Assembly: GCA_018666155.1 (NCBI GenBank)
Contig: JABJAH010000037.1
Span: 1-64,000, forward strand
Length of the DNA: 64,000 bases
From: Rhodospirillaceae bacterium
GTDB lineage: Bacteria > Pseudomonadota > Alphaproteobacteria > Rhodospirillales > Rhodospirillaceae
Direction: 5' to 3'
Shown here: positions 16,801 to 25,288 of the stretch, in pieces
Numbering within the stretch: position 1 is the first letter of the stretch
Layout of the letters: the number at the start of each line of letters is the position of its first letter
The notes under the pieces: model-generated
Told to the model about the DNA's origin: nothing
What the model saw: the letters and a program-made list of their open reading frames with translations, nothing else
The model's database searches: none
Position numbers and translations under genes: made by a program

Positions 16801-17097
16801 TCACACCCCGGCTTTGCGGGCTAATTCGATTAGAATATCGCGAAGAGGCGTCGCGTCGGTGACCGCAATTGAAACCCGGCGAACGTCAGCTAACTCCGGC
16901 GCGGATGGCGCAGCCAGGACAGGCTGGAAATCGGGGATCGGCGGCTCTTCCATCTGCGCGCCTTGCTCTGGTGCGCGACGATTGAGAAGTTGTTCGTAGT
17001 CTTCTTTTTGAAGATCAGCTCCCGGATCGTAATCCGTATACTCGGAGCAGGACGCGACCAGCATAGACGCTGTGGCGAGAAGCAGCGCGCGCGGCAT
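16801..17097 (-). pseudogene. Lipoprotein resembling the N-terminus of an MshL/GspD-type secretin, truncated
   Basis: The 98-residue product begins with a lipoprotein signal (MPRALLLATASMLVASC, lipid on Cys17), has a Pro-rich linker, and ends VSIAVTDATPLRDILIELA then RKAGV and TGA. That last stretch matches, from memory, the opening of the N0 domain of MshL/PilQ-type secretins, where it runs on for several hundred residues into the pore domain. Here the stop comes after about 25 residues of N0, 7 bases from the end of the convergent prepilin gene, and no continuation is found in any frame downstream. A rearrangement or deletion is the simplest reading. The alternative is a short lipoprotein in its own right. 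The start is uncertain: an ATG at 17157 would add 20 residues. Confidence 0.6.
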
Positions 17098-17346
17098 TCT
17101 TCGTATAAGACGAACCGATTTTACGTTCCATTGTGGGCATCCCCTTCCCCAAGTCATCCCAACCGGTGACTAGAACTTGTCACCTGTAGGCTGGACGTCC
17201 AGATAGCAAACTAAAGCTCAAACGGCCCCCGAATTCTGGACTCGTCAACCTTTTAAGCCTTTTCCCTGCCCGATGCTATCAGAAAGGCTGACCGCGCGAC
17301 AACACAGGGATTGCGCTTTTGATTAGGTTTTCTCATAGGTTTCGCG

Positions 17347-18099
17347 TCACAAGAACGCTGCGAACGCACCCGCACAAAGGGCCGGACCCAACGGAATATG
17401 CCTCTGACGATGCCTCCAGCCAAACCAAGCCGCCAAAATCAGCGCGACAACGCCGCCAACGGTGAGGAAAACCGGCGCCGTGCTCAAGGGCAGCGCAACT
17501 GAGATAGCCGTTGCTAGTTTGATGTCTCCCCACCCCAAACCCGGCTTTTTTTCAACGAATTGGCCAAGAACGCGCAAGAAGATGCCAAAAACAAGAACGG
17601 CGACCATACCCGTGGCAACATCGACGATCGCTCGCTGATCCAACCAGGTCAAAACACTGCAGAGGGCGAAAACAAAGAGCACCAGTCCGTTTGGCAGTCG
17701 GCGAAACTCCAGATCAATAACCGACAAGGCGAGCAGCGCAACAACAAGCCCGCATAGCAGCGCAACGCGGATCGGCTCAAACGGACTGGCAACCAAGACA
17801 ACAGCAGCAAAAAGGAAACTGCACAGCAGTTCTATGGCGGGATAGCGACCAGACACAGCGACCTGGCAATGCCGGCAGCGGGCCCTGGACATCAACCAAG
17901 ACAAGACAGGCACCAGATCTCGCGCTGACAAAGACGTTTTGCAGTGCGGACATCGCGAACGCCCACTGACAAAATCTTCGCCGCGCGGCAGGCGATGCGA
18001 GAGCGCCGTCACGAAACTGCCGCAGACTAAGCCCAGCAGCGCGGCGACAATCAGGATCACAGGGTATTCAGGGATCGCGATGAGTGGGAATGTCTGCAA
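17347..18099 (-). CDS. Prepilin peptidase (type IV leader peptidase)
   Basis: The 250-residue membrane protein has the full PilD/GspO layout. A first helix leads to GSFVTALSHRLPRGE. The cytoplasmic zinc-binding loop has two CxxC pairs (CPHC and CRHC), near residues 50 and 74. The two aspartates of the aspartic protease site are in SVIDLEFRRLP and GWGDIKL. It removes the leader from prepilins and N-methylates the new Phe. It lies 15 bases downstream of the ExeA/MshM-type ATPase gene in the same direction, so it is part of the pilus/secretion operon. A likely substrate is the prepilin at 15942. Confidence 0.93.
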   Translation of the reverse strand: MQTFPLIAIPEYPVILIVAALLGLVCGSFVTALSHRLPRGEDFVSGRSRCPHCKTSLSARDLVPVLSWLMSRARCRHCQVAVSGRYPAIELLCSFLFAAVVLVASPFEPIRVALLCGLVVALLALSVIDLEFRRLPNGLVLFVFALCSVLTWLDQRAIVDVATGMVAVLVFGIFLRVLGQFVEKKPGLGWGDIKLATAISVALPLSTAPVFLTVGGVVALILAAWFGWRHRQRHIPLGPALCAGAFAAFL

Positions 18100-18114
18100 T
18101 CCAGATCCTGGCCG

Positions 18115-19092
18115 TTATGGCTGGCCAGAAATCACTGAAACAGCCTTGCTAAGAGTGTCCTTCGCCCAGAACTGAAGGGTCGGACTGAGGACGAAAAGAG
18201 CCACCACAGCCGCCATTTCCAAAGCGATGACACCGACAAGCACCCGCCGAGTCATGCTGCGATTAAAGCGAACAGGACGGGCAATCTGTGGTGAATCTGC
18301 GATAGCGGCAGCCGCATGCTTTTCCGTCACTTGGATCGATCCCTCGCCATAAGCAACAAGCAATGACTTGTCCGCCAGGATGTTGATAACCCGGGGCACA
18401 AACTGCGCGCTGGCCGCGAGCAAACGGACAGACGCCTCATCGAATACAGGGAACTCGATGCCCTTCATACGGCTCGCCCCTAACCGGTGAGTAACGTAGT
18501 GAACGGCCTCGTCCATGGTCAGTGGGCCAGTCGAAAAAGAGAACCCGATACGCTGAATGATTTGCCGAAGATTGGGCTGACCAAGAAGATCATCGAGTTC
18601 GCTTTGCCCGAACATTACGATTTGCAGCAACTTATGTCGCTCGGTCTCGAGGTTAGACAGCAGACGAATAGTCTCCAATCCCTCAGCCCCAAGCGCTTGC
18701 GCTTCGTCGACAATCAATACGGCGTTCCGACCGATGGCGTGCTGCTCAAGTAGGAAGGTATTCAAAGACTGCAGCATCTGCGTGCGCGTACCAGCTTCTA
18801 TGCCGAATTCGGTACAGACCAGACCAACCAAACTCTCTGGGTCACACTGTGGCGCGTTGAGGTAGGCAACTGCGTCGTTGGAACTCACAAGCTTTCTAAG
18901 CAGCAAACGGCAGAGCATCGTTTTGCCGGTGCCAACGTCACCCACCACTTTGAGAATGCCAGTGTTTCTCGCAATGCCAAACTGGATCGATTGGATAATT
19001 TCGACATGACTGTCGATCGGATAATACTGATTGGTGTTAGGCGTCAGCGTGAAGGGATGTTCCTTCAGCCCAAAATGCGCGAGGTAAGGCAT
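18115..19092 (-). CDS. ExeA/MshM-type AAA ATPase
   Basis: The 325-residue protein has the family start YLAHFGLKEHPFTLTPNT, Walker A GDVGTGKT near residue 52, Walker B VLIVDEAQAL near residue 128, and sensor-like LLQIVMFGQSELDDLL. A single membrane helix is near residues 283–303. ExeA helps the secretin assemble through the cell wall in type II secretion, and MshM is its equivalent in MSHA pili. No peptidoglycan-binding domain follows the helix, which favours the MshM type. It lies between the MshN-like TPR gene (22 bases upstream) and the prepilin peptidase. Its secretin partner in this locus is truncated. Confidence 0.9.
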   Translation of the reverse strand: MPYLAHFGLKEHPFTLTPNTNQYYPIDSHVEIIQSIQFGIARNTGILKVVGDVGTGKTMLCRLLLRKLVSSNDAVAYLNAPQCDPESLVGLVCTEFGIEAGTRTQMLQSLNTFLLEQHAIGRNAVLIVDEAQALGAEGLETIRLLSNLETERHKLLQIVMFGQSELDDLLGQPNLRQIIQRIGFSFSTGPLTMDEAVHYVTHRLGASRMKGIEFPVFDEASVRLLAASAQFVPRVINILADKSLLVAYGEGSIQVTEKHAAAAIADSPQIARPVRFNRSMTRRVLVGVIALEMAAVVALFVLSPTLQFWAKDTLSKAVSVISGQP

Positions 19093-19114
19093 AGTCCGTT
19101 CCGGACGGCGTCGG

Positions 19115-20476
19115 CTAGAGGGTCTTTAGATAACGTACGCGACGCTCAATGCTTGACCGAGACAAGTCGCTCGCGACGCCACCATTGAGAATGCCGGCTA
19201 ATACACGCTCATAAGAGAAGACCGCTTGCTCTGCCCGACCCATACGATCCAGCAGAACCGCCAAATTGTATTGATACATGACCGTCGCGGGAGACATTGA
19301 GGCCGCCTCTCTGAGGTAAGCCATCGCCTGATCGTTCGAGCCCATGCGTGCATAGAGCAGGCCAATCTGAGCCTTTACAGGACTAAATTGGGGGTATTCG
19401 CGCTCGAGATCCAACAACCGACTGAGGGCTTCGTTTGGCGCCCGGGTGCTGAAAATCGAAGTCAGATTGGCAAGCGCTTGACGATTGTTGGGATCAATCC
19501 GCAATACGGCTTCGTAACCGGTTCGCGCTTCTTCAAGGCGACCAAGCCGCTGCAAAGATGCGCTCCGTCCCAACTGCGCCATAACGCTAGTGGGCTCACT
19601 GGACAGCGCGTCTGAATACAATTGAAGGGCCGACCCAACGTCACCACGGACCAAAGCGTTGTACCCGGCGGTTACGTTGTCCTGGGCCGATTGAGACACC
19701 TCACGGACTTGTACGACATTGCCCAAACCAGCGAACTCTGCGTCTGCACGACGAATAGAAATTGGTGGACTCAAAACACGCGCCGGAGAATTCGCATCGA
19801 ACTGCGGCATCGGGTCAGATCGCGCTGGTGCAGTCGGAACGACAGCGGCCGTCTGGATTGGAGCTTGGGCAACAGGAGCAGGCGCCGCTGGCGCCGGTTG
19901 TGGCTCTTCTTCAATCACTGGCGCTACTTCTGCAACCGGCGTGGCGGTCGGCTGTACAGCGGCAACAACTGGTGCAGATGCGACAACTGACTCCGTCACA
20001 ATATCGTTTGCTGCCATAGGCGCATCAGCCGTCATCGGCACTGCGACTGGAGCCGTTAGTGTTGATGTCGAAGAGGATTGAGCAGCCGAGCGAGCCACAT
20101 CCATCGGTGACTGTGGAGCTGACGCTGGCGCATCCGTGGCAACAGGTGCCGGAGCAACGGGTACTGGTGCAACAGGCGCCGCCGTGGGCGCTTGAGCGAC
20201 TTGAACTGGTGCTTGCTCATCTGAATCAACGAGGAAGAACGCAACAACGATAACTAAGGCAAGAACAACGGCCGATGCGATGCCGGCCACTCGCCAGTTC
20301 GCGCCAATGCCACCCGCCCGACCGCCGGAAATTGCTCCAGCGCCAGCCAAGCGCTCCGGGTCAAACGGCGATGCCGCCTCTCCGTCAGCATCAGCCGACT
20401 GAGCAGCTGCCTGAGCAGCTGCCTGATCTTCGTTTTCTTTAGCTGCTTTCTGAAGCGCTTTATAAAGTACGCTCAT
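19115..20476 (-). CDS. MshN-like TPR protein, inner-membrane anchored
   Basis: The 453-residue protein starts MSVLYKALQKAAKENED, the short cytoplasmic tail seen in MshN-type proteins. A membrane helix follows near residues 67–87 (IASAVVLALVIVVAFFLV), then an Ala/Pro/Val-rich periplasmic linker of about 170 residues, then at least four tetratricopeptide repeats from about residue 270. The start at 20476 has GGGA upstream; the open frame extends 21 codons further without support. MshN is a pilus-biogenesis factor of unclear mechanism. It is the first gene of the minus-strand set MshN–MshM–prepilin peptidase–secretin fragment. The linker is low-complexity and GC-rich. Confidence 0.8.
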   Translation of the reverse strand: MSVLYKALQKAAKENEDQAAAQAAAQSADADGEAASPFDPERLAGAGAISGGRAGGIGANWRVAGIASAVVLALVIVVAFFLVDSDEQAPVQVAQAPTAAPVAPVPVAPAPVATDAPASAPQSPMDVARSAAQSSSTSTLTAPVAVPMTADAPMAANDIVTESVVASAPVVAAVQPTATPVAEVAPVIEEEPQPAPAAPAPVAQAPIQTAAVVPTAPARSDPMPQFDANSPARVLSPPISIRRADAEFAGLGNVVQVREVSQSAQDNVTAGYNALVRGDVGSALQLYSDALSSEPTSVMAQLGRSASLQRLGRLEEARTGYEAVLRIDPNNRQALANLTSIFSTRAPNEALSRLLDLEREYPQFSPVKAQIGLLYARMGSNDQAMAYLREAASMSPATVMYQYNLAVLLDRMGRAEQAVFSYERVLAGILNGGVASDLSRSSIERRVRYLKTL

Positions 20477-20694
20477 GCGCTTTCCCGTCCCCGCTTCGGT
20501 TCGACTTAAAAATCGACCGAACGCCCCCATACGGTGCAAATGATCCGGTCTTTAATACCGGTTTGATACAAGCTCTAAGCCTATACGCAAAGCCCAAAAG
20601 GCGCAAGCAACCTCGACCAGCCGTCCTGGCAGGATGGTTCCGATTACGGCCCAATTATAAGGGCTTAGAGACCGCCTTCAGGCCCCCGCGATGC

Positions 20695-21126
20695 CTACTT
20701 AACGGTAACGGTAACCGTTTCTGACATCACCGGTGGGTCATGCGGCACGTGATCTTGGTCGCCTAAGACCATCTGCAACGTGTACTGGCCGGGTTCCAGC
20801 GTCAGCGTTGTTTCTGTCTGACCTCCGCCAAAATGCAGCAAATCCGGCTCGCCTGAAGGCAAAGGCTCAGTCATCACAGGCGTCGCACGATTGACCAGAA
20901 GATGGTGATGACCGGTATCAGGATACTCAACTCCAGCCGGGGCTACGCCCATGCCCAATAAGGCGAATTGGACCTTAAACGGGCTGGAAACAACCTCACC
21001 ATTGGACGGAGAAGCAATATAAGCGACAGCACCGGGTGCTGATTCCGTGAGCGGCCACTCTTCAGACTGGGCGCAGGCTGCGGTTGAAACCAATATGGTC
21101 GCCAAGGTGATGACGTATGAGCGCAT
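20695..21126 (-). CDS. DUF4399 domain periplasmic protein
   Basis: The 143-residue protein begins with a signal peptide (MRSYVITLATILVSTAACA, cleavage near residue 19; the Cys could instead be a lipobox). The mature part is a small beta domain with the DUF4399 features: ASPSNGEVVSSPFKVQFALLGM, a His cluster DTGHHHLLVN, HFGGGQTETTLTLEPGQYTLQMVLGD, and HVPHDPPVMSETVTV. Function unknown; the His cluster suggests metal binding, which is inference. It is transcribed away from the interrupted phosphoesterase gene, with about 185 bases between. Confidence 0.85.
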   Translation of the reverse strand: MRSYVITLATILVSTAACAQSEEWPLTESAPGAVAYIASPSNGEVVSSPFKVQFALLGMGVAPAGVEYPDTGHHHLLVNRATPVMTEPLPSGEPDLLHFGGGQTETTLTLEPGQYTLQMVLGDQDHVPHDPPVMSETVTVTVK

Positions 21127-21310
21127 GAGGACGTCTCCAAAATTTGTTCATAGTTTAAGGTCGAGACACCGTAGGCGAGCGCACTCGGCAGAGGCAAGAG
21201 TTTACAGTGCTGGCTTGCCATCTAATCTGTCGCCTGCCCTAATTGTATTCGGTGGGCAATGAGATGCCGCCCGCCACTCAGCAATCGCCTTGAAACCAAA
21301 GCAAGCCGCC

Positions 21311-22165
21311 ATGCGAAAAGCATTAGTATTTGTTGTTCTCCTCGCCGCCGGCAGCGCTGCCGCACTTCTTGCGCTGAGAAGCGATCCACCGAACGACACG
21401 GCTGCCTCCACTGATTAAGAGACCTGCACGCTCCCACAGGTCGATACCGCGAACCTGAAGAACACCGATACATCACTGATCATTGGTCACGCCTACGGCA
21501 ATCCGCGAGATGCTCAACAGGGAAAAGTTGCTGGATCGCTGATGAATTTTTTACAAACGCAGGCCGTTAAGTTCGGCGACATATATTTCACCGGCGACAT
21601 ACTACCGAGCCCAAGCCTGGAAGGGTTCGCGCGTTTAAAACGCGAGATGTCTGAATTTGGTCGTGAGATTTACGCGGTGCCGGGAAACCATGACACGGGC
21701 TTCAGCCCCAACTCTGATCACAGTATCTTTATGGATTTCTTCGGGATGGACTACCCGGCATTGATGCCAAAAGCTGGCGCCAACTTCCTCCTCATCGATA
21801 CGATCGAAAACCCATGGGCGATTACTTCAGAGGCAATAGAACGAGCCAAAAATAGCGCTGGAACGACGGACACATTGTTCATTTTGGCCCATAGTATTTT
21901 GAGGCCCAACCCCACAGAAATAGCCAACTCGTTAGATGGCATACCCGACCCATTGCCCGACAACCTCGCCCAAATCGCACCACTGAATGACGTATATGAA
22001 AATATCTTCGTGGTCAGCGGCGACACCGGCGCCTTTGGCAACCGCCCAGCGGTAGAATGCAGAGTTTACGAAAACATCACGTTCGTTTCTCAAGGGCTTG
22101 GCGTTGATGAGGAAATTATTTTAGCGATTCGTGGCAACCAACTTTTCACACTCCCCCTCAATTGA
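21311..22165 (+). pseudogene. Calcineurin-like metallophosphoesterase interrupted by an in-frame TAA
   Basis: From ATG 21311 the frame encodes a membrane anchor (MRKALVFVVLLAAGSAAALL), then TAA at 21416–21418, then continues without a break in the same frame for 249 codons. The part after the stop opens ETCTLPQVDTANLKNTDTSL and goes on through IIGHAYGNPRD to the metallophosphoesterase signature YAVPGNHDTGFS. The metal-binding motifs FTGDI and GNHD are present, and the later LAHSIL and VVSGDTGAFG fit the histidine-containing motifs only loosely. One stop in an otherwise intact reading frame indicates a nonsense mutation, a sequencing error, or readthrough. Translation restarting at ATG 21542 would give 207 residues lacking the first strand and metal ligands. 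Confidence 0.7.
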
Positions 22166-22177
22166 TAGGCGATAAAT

Positions 22178-22762
22178 ATGTCTCGGGCTTCTAACTGGAT
22201 CATGGGGGTAGCAACGTGGCGGACCGTACTCGCCGCTTTCATACTGACGAGTATTCTGATCGCCGTATTAACCATTGTTCTTATACCGCCGATCATCGCC
22301 GCCACTGGCGGGTTGGACCCGTTCGACATCACCTTTCCACTGAGCGCAGAGGACATAGTGGCGGGGCTTGATCGCTACAATGCCGAAGCCCGAGAGGCGT
22401 ATCTGGTGTTCACCATTGTCGATGTTGTGTTTCCGATTACCAGCGGGCTTTTCTCATCCCTTCTTTATGCACAGTTAATCGGACTGAGCGGATTCACGTG
22501 GTTGATCGCCACTGGGAAACGAGGCCTAGTTCTCCTCCCCTTTGTGCCAACGCTTATTGATCTCGTTGAGAATATTGGATTCCACATTTTGATCACCACT
22601 CCTCCAACGGAACCTGCCGAGCTCGCCGCCGCAACGGCCTTTGTTCATGGAGCAAAATTGCAGGCCATGGGCCTCTTGTGGGCTACGATGGGGATTCTAA
22701 TCGTATTGGCTCTGACCGGAACGATCATGCGGTGGAGACAACGGACGCAAACGCCGGCTTAA
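22178..22762 (+). CDS. Predicted inner-membrane protein, four helices
   Basis: The 194-residue protein is not recognised. It has four likely membrane segments: TVLAAFILTSILIAVLTIVL (about residues 17–36), a second near residues 76–100, a third with GLVLLPFVPTLIDLVENIGF (about 113–132), and a fourth MGLLWATMGILIVLALTGTI (about 165–184). A loop with FPLSAEDIVAGLDRYNAEAREAY lies between the first two. It starts 12 bases after the interrupted phosphoesterase gene and may have been co-transcribed with it. Function unknown. Confidence 0.65.
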   Translation: MSRASNWIMGVATWRTVLAAFILTSILIAVLTIVLIPPIIAATGGLDPFDITFPLSAEDIVAGLDRYNAEAREAYLVFTIVDVVFPITSGLFSSLLYAQLIGLSGFTWLIATGKRGLVLLPFVPTLIDLVENIGFHILITTPPTEPAELAAATAFVHGAKLQAMGLLWATMGILIVLALTGTIMRWRQRTQTPA

Positions 22763-22786
22763 CGGGAACGACTGTTTACTGAGAAA

Positions 22787-22863
22787 TGGCGCGCCCGACA
22801 GGACTCGAACCTGTGACCCCCAGATTCGGAATCTGGTACTCTATCCAGCTGAGCTACGGGCGC
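22787..22863 (-). tRNA. tRNA-Arg (anticodon CCG)
   Basis: The minus strand folds as a full cloverleaf of 77 bases: acceptor GCGCCCG/CGGGCGC, D arm GCTC/GAGT, anticodon arm CCAGA–TTCCGAA–TCTGG, and T arm ACAGG–TTCGAGT–CCTGT. The discriminator is G and CCA is encoded. The anticodon CCG reads CGG (Arg). No integrase or attachment-site duplication is seen nearby. Confidence 0.97.
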
Positions 22864-22926
22864 GCGGGAGGCCGGACAATAGACAAAGCCCTAAGCGGTG
22901 TCCATCACGGATAACGCGGAAATCGG

Positions 22927-23931
22927 CTACTTTTCGGCGGTTTTTAAGCGTGCCAGAGCATCTTTATCTGCCCCCGATGGTAGCGGCTGGGTGGGGTTAT
23001 GGAGAAAGCTCGCGACATCAACCAACACCGTTTCGGCTTCAAGATCGCGCAGCATCATATGCCAACCGGAATCATAGTATCCGAGACGTCGATCCGCATC
23101 ATTGGTGAGAAAACGCTCGAGTGCTTTTACGGTCGCATCCTTGGGAATGATCTCGTCATTGGCTCCATAAACATAGAGGGTCGGCACCGGTATATTTCCG
23201 ATACGCGACTGAGCACGGTCCATTAAATTTGTCAGGCCGTAAACGCTGTCGATGCGAGTCTCCTTGATAAACAAAGGGTCACGCGCGGCGTCTCGAAGCA
23301 TTTCAATATTATCGCTAGCGCGCCGCCCGAGACCACGACCGGACGGCCTCGCCTTGGGCATCGTGTGAGCGCCCAACCATAACGCAACGCGATACGAAAT
23401 CGGCATTGTGCTCCTAGACCAAACAGCAGGAGCAACCAATACAGCAGCATCGATCGGCGGCGGGTCATCCGCGGTCATTGCTGCAATGATGACTGCACCA
23501 CCCATGCTGACACCGATGGCATACAGAGGTACGTCGGGGTAGGTACGATCAAGCACACGCGCAAAGTCAGAAAAATCGGTGACGATTTGATCTTCGCCCG
23601 GCCACAAACCGGCGTGGGGTGATGCGCCGAAGCCCCGTTGATCATACGCATAAACGGCAAAGCCCTTAGCCGCCAAAACAGGGCCAACGCCTGGCGCATC
23701 GGGCACCACATCGAAGGATTTGCTGTAATCGTTAAACCCGTGCACCGCCAGCACAACACCAGCCAGTTCTGTTTCAGGCCGCCATACACGAACGGGCAGC
23801 GACAACCCATCGGCTGTCTTGAACGCGGCTTCTGTTATTGAGGGACTGGTGGTCAGAGAACCGATCGGCGCCACTTGTGGTGCACAGGCGGCCAGGATAG
23901 CCAACGCAAATGCGGTGAGGGCAGCCCTCAC
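22927..23931 (-). CDS. Lipoprotein alpha/beta hydrolase, monoacylglycerol-lipase-like
   Basis: The 334-residue protein has a lipoprotein signal (MRAALTAFALAILAAC, lipid on Cys16) followed by a serine hydrolase domain of the Hydrolase_4/monoglyceride lipase group. Landmarks are the oxyanion turn VHGFNDYSKSF, the nucleophile in IGVSMGGAVI, the Asp in YVYGANDEIIP, and the His in DSGWHMMLRD. It would act at the membrane on lysophospholipids or monoacylglycerols. It overlaps the ABC ATPase gene by 4 bases (ATGA), so the two are translated together, hinting at a shared envelope-lipid role; that is inference. Confidence 0.87.
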   Translation of the reverse strand: MRAALTAFALAILAACAPQVAPIGSLTTSPSITEAAFKTADGLSLPVRVWRPETELAGVVLAVHGFNDYSKSFDVVPDAPGVGPVLAAKGFAVYAYDQRGFGASPHAGLWPGEDQIVTDFSDFARVLDRTYPDVPLYAIGVSMGGAVIIAAMTADDPPPIDAAVLVAPAVWSRSTMPISYRVALWLGAHTMPKARPSGRGLGRRASDNIEMLRDAARDPLFIKETRIDSVYGLTNLMDRAQSRIGNIPVPTLYVYGANDEIIPKDATVKALERFLTNDADRRLGYYDSGWHMMLRDLEAETVLVDVASFLHNPTQPLPSGADKDALARLKTAEK

Positions 23932-24920
23932 GGGGTCTCCGGCGTGGAGCGGGTCAGCTGCAAGAAAATGTCTTCCAGGTCGACTTCCTCCGTGACGATA
24001 TCGGCGATCGGCAACTTGATGTCATGCGCCGTCTGCAGAATATCGAGCATCGCTGTCGACGACGGTCGATAAGTGATTTCAAGCTGGTTCGGCATCGGCT
24101 GGCGCGGGTCAAAGCGCTGCATCGCCTGCGGAACTTCTTCTAAATTTTCGGACAAAAGAAGGACGACCGTCTTGTTATCCAACTGCTTGAGCAACGCGTC
24201 CGTCGTGTCGCACGCGACGACTTGCCCATGGTTAATAATCGCAATCTGGTCACACAGTTCTTCTGCTTCTTCGAGATAATGTGTGGTCAGAAGAATAGTG
24301 GTGCCACGGGCGTTCATCTCCCGGATCGATTTCCACAACGTTTTGCGCAGTTCCACATCAACGCCTGCGGTCGGCTCATCAAGCACTAAGATCGGCGGGC
24401 TGTGGACCATCGCTTTCGCAATCAACAACCGGCGGCGCATGCCACCGGACAAGGTGCGTGAATATGAATCTGCCTTATCAGAGAGCCCAACGGAATCGAG
24501 TATCTCATCGGTACGACGTTCCGCCTTTGGCACACCATACAGACCCGCCTGCACCTCCAACGTTTCGCGCGGTGAGAAAAACGGATCGAGATTGAGTTCT
24601 TGAGGAACGATGCCGATGGCGCAGCGCGCACGGCGCTCTTGTGCGACGATATCAAAATCCCACAACCGAACCGTACCAGACGTTTTATTAACCAACCCGG
24701 CCATGATGTTGATCATCGTCGACTTACCAGCACCATTAGGCCCGAGCAGCCCAAAGAACGCGCCCCGCGGTACGGCGAGATCAACATTGGTCAGGGCTTG
24801 CGTTTTTGGCCGACCATTCTGGCCGCCATACACCTTCGATAAACCCGAAATAGAAACGGCCAGATCAGGCAGATCGGCTGCGTTGGGCGGGGACTGACGC
24901 GATAAAACGGTGTCTGGCAT
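23928..24920 (-). CDS. ABC transporter ATP-binding protein
   Basis: The 330-residue protein carries Walker A LLGPNGAGKSTM, the Q-loop in IGIVPQELNLDPFF, signature LSGGMRRRLLIAK, Walker B ILVLDEPTAGVD and the H-loop in LLTTHYLEEAEEL. The C-terminal 90 residues are the extension usual in multidrug or polysaccharide/lipid exporters of the ABC-2 type (CcmA/DrrA-like). No permease gene adjoins it here, so its membrane partner must be elsewhere. ATG 24920 is used; a GTG at 24941 in frame is possible, neither with a strong ribosome site. Confidence 0.88.
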   Translation of the reverse strand: MPDTVLSRQSPPNAADLPDLAVSISGLSKVYGGQNGRPKTQALTNVDLAVPRGAFFGLLGPNGAGKSTMINIMAGLVNKTSGTVRLWDFDIVAQERRARCAIGIVPQELNLDPFFSPRETLEVQAGLYGVPKAERRTDEILDSVGLSDKADSYSRTLSGGMRRRLLIAKAMVHSPPILVLDEPTAGVDVELRKTLWKSIREMNARGTTILLTTHYLEEAEELCDQIAIINHGQVVACDTTDALLKQLDNKTVVLLLSENLEEVPQAMQRFDPRQPMPNQLEITYRPSSTAMLDILQTAHDIKLPIADIVTEEVDLEDIFLQLTRSTPETP

Positions 24921-25099
24921 AAGGAATGCGGCAATCTTCACAAGGGTGACGAAATGGTCGGTTCGACCGGTTGGGTATCACCAGCGCCGCTGATCGGTCA
25001 ACGGGCCTGCCGCTGAGACCTCAAACAGGGTTGCCTCAAGCCAATGGGCGGGCCATAGAAAGAGCTGAAAAATCCACCCAGCATAAGCGGATGAGACCT

Positions 25100-25282
25100 A
25101 TGGCAGACCCGGTTGAAACAGTCGAAGTTGAGCGCACGGATGTGGACTGCGACGGCGGCGGTGGAGCCCTGGGCCACCCTCGGGTCTTTCTCAACATCAA
25201 ACCGGATGTCGGCTACCTGGATTGCCCCTACTGCGGCAAGCGGTTCGCACTGAAACCGGCGTCAAACGCCGCCTCCGAGTAA
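25100..25282 (+). CDS. Zinc-finger domain protein (NDUFS6-like)
   Basis: The 60-residue protein has the zf-CHCC pattern: Cys in TDVDCDGGG, His in LGHPRVFL, and the pair DCPYCGKRF near the C-terminus, matching the zinc site of the mitochondrial complex I subunit NDUFS6 and its short alphaproteobacterial relatives. A link to respiratory complex I is known for the mitochondrial protein and only inferred here. ATG 25100 (MADP) is preferred to the ATG at 25091. It is 6 bases upstream of polA, a frequent pairing in Alphaproteobacteria. Confidence 0.85.
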   Translation: MADPVETVEVERTDVDCDGGGGALGHPRVFLNIKPDVGYLDCPYCGKRFALKPASNAASE

Positions 25283-25288
25283 ACCTAC

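Noticed and set aside
19388-20253. Several plus-strand open frames opposite the MshN-like gene
   Set aside because: They are by-products of the Ala/Pro-rich, GC-rich composition of the minus-strand gene and have no family features.
22787-22863. Mobile element integrated at the tRNA-Arg gene
   Set aside because: No integrase, no repeat of the tRNA 3' end within the flanking sequence that I could see, and normal neighbouring genes.
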